Of a stretch of 64,000 nucleotides of DNA, positions 58,726 to 64,000 are shown piece after piece. The translations under genes were made by a program, and so were the position numbers. The stretch lies in contig OU015490.1 of assembly GCA_907164885.2 (NCBI GenBank), forward strand, positions 11,399,466-11,463,465, given 5' to 3'. The notes below the pieces were generated by a model, which did no database searches, was not told where the DNA came from, and was given only the letters and a program-made list of their open reading frames with translations. The DNA is from Dolomedes plantarius (lineage: Eukaryota; Arthropoda; Arachnida; Araneae; Dolomedidae). Within the stretch, counting starts at the first letter, position 1. The number at the start of each line of letters is the position of its first letter.

Positions 58726-60236
58726 CACTGCTTGACAATTGCTAAGGAACAGTCGTATTTTTTGGAATATTTCATAATATACATTGATTGAAGAAATGAA
58801 ACTTCGTACATATTTAGTACAGATACTGTGCATTATTTATTATGCAAAAATGGTACATATTACGCCACATGGAAAAAGAAGAAAACGTAAAACAAAAAAG
58901 ATGCTTTTTGGAGCATTTCCAAACAGCTACGAAAAATGGGTCTTCCTGGCAGAATGAAACAGTTATGAGTACCTTAGTAAGATGTGTGACCTCCTCGGAC
59001 ACTAGTGCACATTTGGGATCTGTTTTTTATGCTGTCTACTAAAGTAATAAGGAGTCCTTGGGGGATATTGTCCCACTCCTCTCTCAAGGCGATTTTCAGT
59101 TCTTGCATGGTTCGGGGAGGACAAGTTCTTTGAGAAACACGTATGCCAAGAGCATCCCAGGCATGCTGTATAAGATTTAGGTTAGGAGAGTCAGCAGGCC
59201 ATGCCATACGTTCAATATTTTCACTTTCTGGTGCGTCCGATACTTCAGAGGTCCTGTGTGGGCGTGCATTGTCTTCCATAAACAGAACATCTGGACCTAC
59301 CGCACCCCTAAAAAGGCGAACATGATCCGGAATAATCTCTCTGCAATACCGCTGTCATGTAACGGTACCTCGTTCAAAGGTATTAAGCGGTGTTTTACCA
59401 TTGTGCATAATGCCTGCCCACACCATCACACCTTGGCTATACCGATGACGCTCCTGAACATTATGTGGTGCATAACGTGTTCCCCTCTCTCCCCACGTTA
59501 ACAGGTGGCCAGAATCACTTGTCACAGTGAAACGGAATTCGCCAGAGAACATCACTCTGGACCACTCTTGCTGACCCCAACCAATATGTTCCTTTCACCA
59601 ACGTAATCTTTCTCGACGATGGCGTGGTTGAAGTGGGATGCATTGAACAGGGTTCCGTGAATACAAATCAACCTGATTTAATTGCCTAGAAATGGTTGTG
59701 ACTGATACATTTTTACCGACAGCGGTTGCAAGGTCTGCAGCTATCTGACTGAGTGAGATGGCTGTTCTTTTTGGCCACTAGGGATACATATCGATCCTCT
59801 TGAGGTGTGGTGTTCCTTCCACGACCACCGTCATGCTTTCGCATAGCATTCCCCCCTTCAGAGGCCTTTTTAAATCGCGATAGGACACTTTTTGCCACTC
59901 CCATTACTCTAGCCACAGTAGTGACACTTTGTCCTGCTTCGAGCCGTCCAACTGCTCGTCCACCATCGTACGCACTCAAATGACATTTTGCACTTAATTA
60001 TAGCCACACCACACTGATTTTCACAGAAATAACTTCCAACAACCTACGGCACTCTTTTCATCAAACACCTAACTGCATGAAATTAAGAATGAATAAAGAG
60101 TTTTCAGGGACTGCCTTTTATATAGATAACAGGTCCTGCCCTATTACGCCCTCTGCATTTCATTTTAATGATTAGGCTGCTGTCGGAAACGCTAGTTTGA
60201 TGAAACCAGTTGTTCCTTAGCAATTGTCAAGGAGTG
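58726..60236 (-). mobile_element. Tc1-like transposon, old copy
   Basis: TA flanks at 58724-58725 and 60237-60238. Terminal inverted repeats match at 25 of 26 positions (left CACTGCTTGACAATTGCTAA; right end backwards CACTCCTTGACAATTGCTAA). Length 1511 bp. Confidence 0.92.
58974..59979 (-). pseudogene. Decayed Tc1 transposase missing two catalytic acids
   Basis: The N-terminal frame (from about 59979) has AVGRLEAGQSVTTVARVMGV and GGRGRNTTPQEDRYVSLVAK. After one or more shifts the core reads VMFSGEFRFTVTSD, where the first catalytic Asp of SDESRF is Gly. A TGA at 59355-59357 interrupts. MEDNARPH keeps the second Asp. SPNLNLIQHAWD has Gln in place of the catalytic Glu. The C-terminus ends RGGHTSY with the stop at 58974. 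The true start codon is unclear because an upstream ATG is out of frame. Confidence 0.87.
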
Positions 60237-60301
60237 TATATGCATTCTTAAAAAAATTATGTTTCATTTATTTTTCACTATTTATTTTGATTTAAATAAC
60301 T

Positions 60302-60686
60302 TATAGAGTTTCTTAGCTCACTTCTACCCAGACTTGGGTGTATATAATTTGAAGTGGCATTCTAAATGAATTTGATGCAAACACAGTTTATACATGAAAC
60401 AATGTTTATTGAATTCGTTGCACATATATAATTGGCTTTTACAGCAATAAGCATACGTACTACTTGTACGGAATATATAAATACAGCTTTCAAGAACAAT
60501 ATATTTTCAATACTCACAACCCAGCAGAGAGACAAACCAGCAGTACTGCCATGTAAACTTTGGGCCTGCTAAGCACTAGCGCAGGATAACACCTTTTCAA
60601 CCTTAACAACTTTTTTTTTAATGACGCTGCATGGTATTTATACTAAGCGCGTATGTCGAAATTAGCATATCTAAAGCAGCTTCTTT
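60302..60686 (-). repeat. LTR-like dispersed repeat, right copy (inverted)
   Basis: Reverse complement of 1-389 with scattered differences. Its TATA box (reverse of GGTATTTATACTA near 60631) and AATAAA (reverse of TTTATTGAATTCG near 60404) are conserved, and the match stops at AGAAACTCTATAA in both copies. Confidence 0.55.
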
Positions 60687-60869
60687 AATTCATTCACTCA
60701 AAAGTTCGATTCTTGTGAATCGAATCTTGTGTATACCTTACAAACTTAACTGTATAGAACTCGCGTTTTTTAACGTCCCTTCAAAACGCAGATCCTTCGA
60801 AACATGCTGCCAAAAAAATAACCCCCTCCCCCTCAGGGGGAAGAACCAGAAGGCGCAAATTCAACGATC

Positions 60870-61145
60870 TAAGGACTAAAGAACGAGTCTGGGTGTCTGC
60901 TGATCTGGAGGGAACAAGGCACCAGATACTACCACTCCAACATTGCTGTAAGACACAGTTATATTGATGGTGGAATTGTGATTTGAGCAGGAATCTCTCT
61001 CTGGTCACGTTGACCTGCGTGGGTTCCATATGAGGAACTCTCATTGTTGTAAGATATCTGGAAAAGATCCTTGATAAATATGTCCGCCCATATGCCGCTG
61101 CTATTGACAACAAATTCATTGTGTTCAAATGTGTACCATTTACTT
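60870..61145 (+). pseudogene. Tc1 transposase fragment
   Basis: In shifting plus-strand frames the text RVWVSADLEGTRHQ, RHSYIDGGIVI then AGISL, and TLIVVRYLEKILDKYVRPYA then AAIDNKFI follow the order of the region between the first and second catalytic aspartates of Tc1 transposases. Stops and shifts separate the blocks; neither terminus nor the catalytic positions are present. Confidence 0.6.
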
Positions 61146-61224
61146 GTAAGCAATGTAAATAGTTCCTTTAGGTATCAGGAAAAATTTTAATATTATTATT
61201 TTTTTTATAAACCACAAAGTATCA

Positions 61225-61227
<3 letters not shown>

Positions 61228-61266
<39 letters not shown>
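61228..61266. repeat. (TA)n microsatellite
   Basis: TA run shortly before the next MITE. Confidence 0.95.
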
Positions 61267-61272
<6 letters not shown>

Positions 61273-61279
61273 ACATATA

Positions 61280-61441
61280 CAGTTGGCTCTCTGTTTAACG
61301 ACGATCTGTATTTAAAGACGATATTTCCCAGTCCGACGTTATGGGAAATGTTATTTTTTCACAAATTCTGTTTAAGGGCGATCTCTACTTAAGAACGATT
61401 TTTCACGGTCCCTTGAAAGTCGTTAAACAGAGAGCCAACAG
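61280..61441. mobile_element. 162-bp pogo-like MITE
   Basis: Inverted ends match at 22 of 23 positions (left CAGTTGGCTCTCTGTTTAAC; right end backwards CTGTTGGCTCTCTGTTTAAC). TA flanks both sides. The interior repeats GACGAT and AACGAT. Terminal sequence resembles Tigger/pogo MITEs. Confidence 0.8.
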
Positions 61442-62663
61442 TATATATATATATTTGTTCGTCTGTAATATGAAGACATTATTTGAAAAGTGATCCATCT
61501 CCAAATTATAAAATAGTGGAGTTAGCCTCACTTTCATATTCTTACAAGTCATTTTTATTTTATTTTTAAACTGGTACACCTCCAGCTTATTTCTGCTGCC
61601 AACAGAAGACATTACAAATCAGACTTCAGCAGTCATCTCTCAGATCTCAATAGAATTTAAGGCTCTGTATCTCAAAATGAACAAAAATGGAGCTGGACCA
61701 CCATTTAAATAAGGCCTTCATATATTTCACCTATATTGAAAGACAGTCTTTATATTGAGATAATGAAAATTATTTATTAAGTTTAGAATTAGAGACATTA
61801 CTTTTATCAAAGGCTTCAATTAAAATAGCTCGCTTTTTTATTAGGGTATTCTTTTTAGAGTAAAAGCCAAATTTTAATTAAATACATTTTTTTCGATGTT
61901 TTAAAGAAGCGTTTTCATCTCATTATTAATTTTGTGACAAAACTTTTATAACTAAAAGAACAGGAATTTCAAAATTACCTCCATAGTTCATTTCCCAGTC
62001 TTAATTATTTTTTTACAATCTTTTGTAATTTCAAACGTTTTCTCATTTTCTGACCTTGTTCATATTGTCCAAAACACATCAGACGTCAAAATTAATATTT
62101 GTATTACACAATGTAATCCAAATCTAAATTTAAAACCAATACATTCACATTCTTTGCATATGTGTGTAATAGAAAATAGTATAATTCTATATTCAAAACT
62201 GTTCAAAAGAAATATTCATAAATTTTCAATATCATACACAAGAGCCGACTGGAGAAACTGCGTACTATGTTTCTAGAAAATCAGAAGATAAGAATTCTTC
62301 TGCGAGAGTTCAGATTCATTCGATCTGGGTTTAGGTGCAGGAATAACGTCATATGAATCACAGGCAATATCCTATGCCTATACATAAATGCATCACGTTG
62401 AGATTTCCTATCAGACCATAAAGTTAATTTTCCCATAGCTTGTGTATAAAGAGGAATTGTTACGTAGTTAGGGTATCAACTGTGTCTCCCCACCTATACT
62501 TATTGATCGTACAATAAGAAAGAACGAATAATTTTCTTTCGTTGGGATTATCGGAAGGTATTTCTTTGTCCGATTCCTTAAAAAAATTGTACTGTGAAAT
62601 TTTTCTAAAGTCAGGCATGTTTCTGAAAAAAAGTGGTCGTTTTGAAGGGTCGCCAATAAGAGA

Positions 62664-62667
<4 letters not shown>
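61442..62667. other. Non-coding stretch
   Basis: No gene recognised. Confidence 0.35.

Positions 62668-62694
<27 letters not shown>
62668..62694. repeat. (TA)n microsatellite
   Basis: TA run next to the palindromic repeat. Confidence 0.95.
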
Positions 62695-62757
62695 GTTACC
62701 GGCAAAGTATGAAATGCCGGCATTGTATAGAATGCCTAGGCATTATATATATATAAT
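62695..62757. repeat. Palindromic GGCATT/AATGCC repeat, copy 1
   Basis: GCAAAGTATGAAATGCC is followed by GGCATTGTATAGAATGCC and TAGGCATT, a chain of head-to-head GGCATT/AATGCC units around TATA. Related sequence recurs at 63310-63470. Confidence 0.65.
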
Positions 62758-63309
62758 AGCCGTTGTCTCTGTATAACACTTCCGGGATGAACTCATCTTT
62801 CAATTGATTGTTTGATTCATTTCATCTTTCAATTGGTTGTTTGAAGTCCTCAGTAAACAAACAACCGGTTAGGCTTAATTTCAATTTCAGATGTGGATCA
62901 GAATTTTTTTTTACCTAAAAACTAATATCTTCTCCATCAAATCACGTTTGTTCAGCCTAATTTTCTATAAAACATTCAGAACTAAAAAAAATTGGATGCT
63001 TTTAGCTGTATATTTAAAATTTTTTAAAAATCTGTTTACTTTTGCGATGAATTCTGAAAGTAAATAAACTTGAATGTGAATGAATCAAGTATCTCAAGTA
63101 TTCATAGCTGTAAAAAACTGGATGGCATTCTACTTCTCCAATCGCATGAAAAACTAAATAAATAAAATATAATGAAAGGGTTTGCTTTTACAAGGTGGGG
63201 ATTAAATGCAATATTGTTAGATAATTCGGGATATTTTTTAACTTTCATATACTTTTTCTATTATGACGTCATTATTACTATTATGACGTCAAAATGACGG
63301 GTTACCTTC
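62758..63309. other. Spacer between palindromic repeats
   Basis: No gene. CAATTGATTGTTTGA/CAATTGGTTGTTTGA recur at 62798 and 62831, and TATTATGACGTCA occurs twice at 63259-63291. Confidence 0.4.
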
Positions 63310-63470
63310 TAGTTGTATATAATGCCGGACGTTATTCGACAAAGTATGAAATATGAGAATTATTACACACTTTCCCTAGGCATTGTATATAATACCTAGG
63401 CATTCTATAGAATGACAAATGCTATTTAAGCAAAGTATGAAAAAAGATTCTGATAGGGCTATTATATAAA
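63310..63470. repeat. Palindromic GGCATT/AATGCC repeat, copy 2
   Basis: Contains TATATAATGCCGG, CCTAGGCATTGTATATAAT then ACCTAGGCATTCTATAGAAT, and CAAAGTATGAAA at 63340 and 63431 (also 62703). It lies about 175 bp beyond the stop of the integrase-like fragment and may be the end of that element. Confidence 0.6.
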
Positions 63471-63644
63471 TGACGTGAATTCCTCAAAAATACAAATGTT
63501 ATTCTGAAAAAATAATGAGAGTGTCATTAAAAAAAATTATTTAAAATACGTACAGAAAAATGAAAGTTGTAAAAAACAAAATTCATGCCTTTCTTATTAA
63601 GGGAAACAAAATTTTCATGTAAAAAATAAGAAATTAAAATTAAC

Positions 63645-64000
63645 CTACTTGTTGCAATATGGTAGGCTTGAATGAAATTTTGAATTACATTTCATTATAT
63701 TTTTCAGGGAGAGACATTTCATATTTTGGCACTTCGTTTTACACATACATTTGACGAATCCTTGGCCGCTTGCACTGGACTGAGCAATTGCAACTGACCG
63801 GAGAGGGATTTCGTGGTGAGGAATATCTTCAATTCTAAGCAAGTTCTTAGGGCATAAAGTGAATTGTGATCTCGCATATACTTGTTTTAAAATTCCTTCA
63901 GAAGTTCCAAGTCGTAGAAACCATCCTTTTTCACACTCATTACAGCTGCCAATATATTGCGCGAATCACCTCGCCCCATGTCGACGTTAGGAATATGAAT
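63645..64000 (-). pseudogene. Ginger/KRBA2-like integrase C-terminal fragment
   Basis: Read backwards from the window edge, GRGDSRNILAAVM and KKDGFY appear in one frame, then after shifts FTLCPKN, LLRIEDIPHHEIPLRSVAIA and a cysteine-rich tail CMCKTKCQNMKCLS ending SSLPYCNK and stop at 63645. This order matches the C-terminus of KRBA2-like proteins, which derive from the integrase of Ginger-type DNA transposons. Two tail cysteines appear replaced (Ser in KCLS, Phe in NSKFH). Frameshifts mark it as a pseudogene. The catalytic core would lie to the right of the window. Confidence 0.6.

Overview
The window looks like intergenic DNA from an arthropod genome, most likely a spider or another arachnid. 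That assignment is inference. It rests on the high AT content, the long (TA)n and (CA)n arrays, the dense Tc1/mariner and hAT remains, and transposase, BED-finger and integrase families that are abundant in arachnid and other arthropod genomes. I found no host gene with credible exons, no rRNA or functional tRNA, no CRISPR and no bacterial-type operon. Nearly every stretch with protein similarity is a broken transposon gene.

Layout, left to right. 1-9 kb: an LTR-like repeat at the edge (its inverted partner lies at 60.3-60.7 kb), a TA-flanked MITE, a Helitron-like copy, a hAT element with a decayed BED-finger transposase (3.5-5.7 kb), and a tandem array of tRNA-derived SINEs plus spacer (6.8-8.6 kb). 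9-17 kb: a foldback element, a shrunken pogo/Tigger element, a second MITE of the first family, a reversed Helitron-like copy with a Tc1 element at its end (13.9-15.4 kb), a solo-LTR-like sequence and another foldback element. 17-33 kb: mostly featureless AT-rich DNA with microsatellites, minisatellites, a third Helitron-like copy, a hAT MITE with a perfect 8-bp duplication (27.8 kb) and one further inverted-repeat element. 33-43 kb: a three-level nest (hAT, LTR-like, tRNA-headed LTR-like), two Tc1 elements close to intact (36.0-37.2 and 40.7-42.0 kb), a fourth SINE, twin MITEs and a second tRNA-headed element, many abutting (TA)n tracts. 44-52 kb: an LTR-retrotransposon remnant with an integrase tail, a Tc1 element (48.8-50.3 kb) and a broken copy of a cysteine-rich multicopy family. 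55-64 kb: a Tc1/mariner-superfamily element with ~235-bp terminal inverted repeats (55.2-57.0 kb), three more Tc1 remains, a small pogo-like MITE, and at the right edge an integrase-like tail next to an unusual palindromic repeat.

The genes do not work together as a pathway. The window records successive insertions at TA sites followed by decay. The damage is readable: one stop codon in the 36-kb copy, two frame-compensating indels in the 40.7-kb copy, three stops in the 14-kb copy, lost catalytic acids in the 49-kb and 59-kb copies, and one stop plus a 10-bp duplication in the 55-kb element. I did not find a convincing new functional system. The best leads are the palindromic terminal repeat beside the integrase-like fragment (62.7-64 kb), the tRNA-headed LTR-like elements, and the long-inverted-repeat element at 55 kb.
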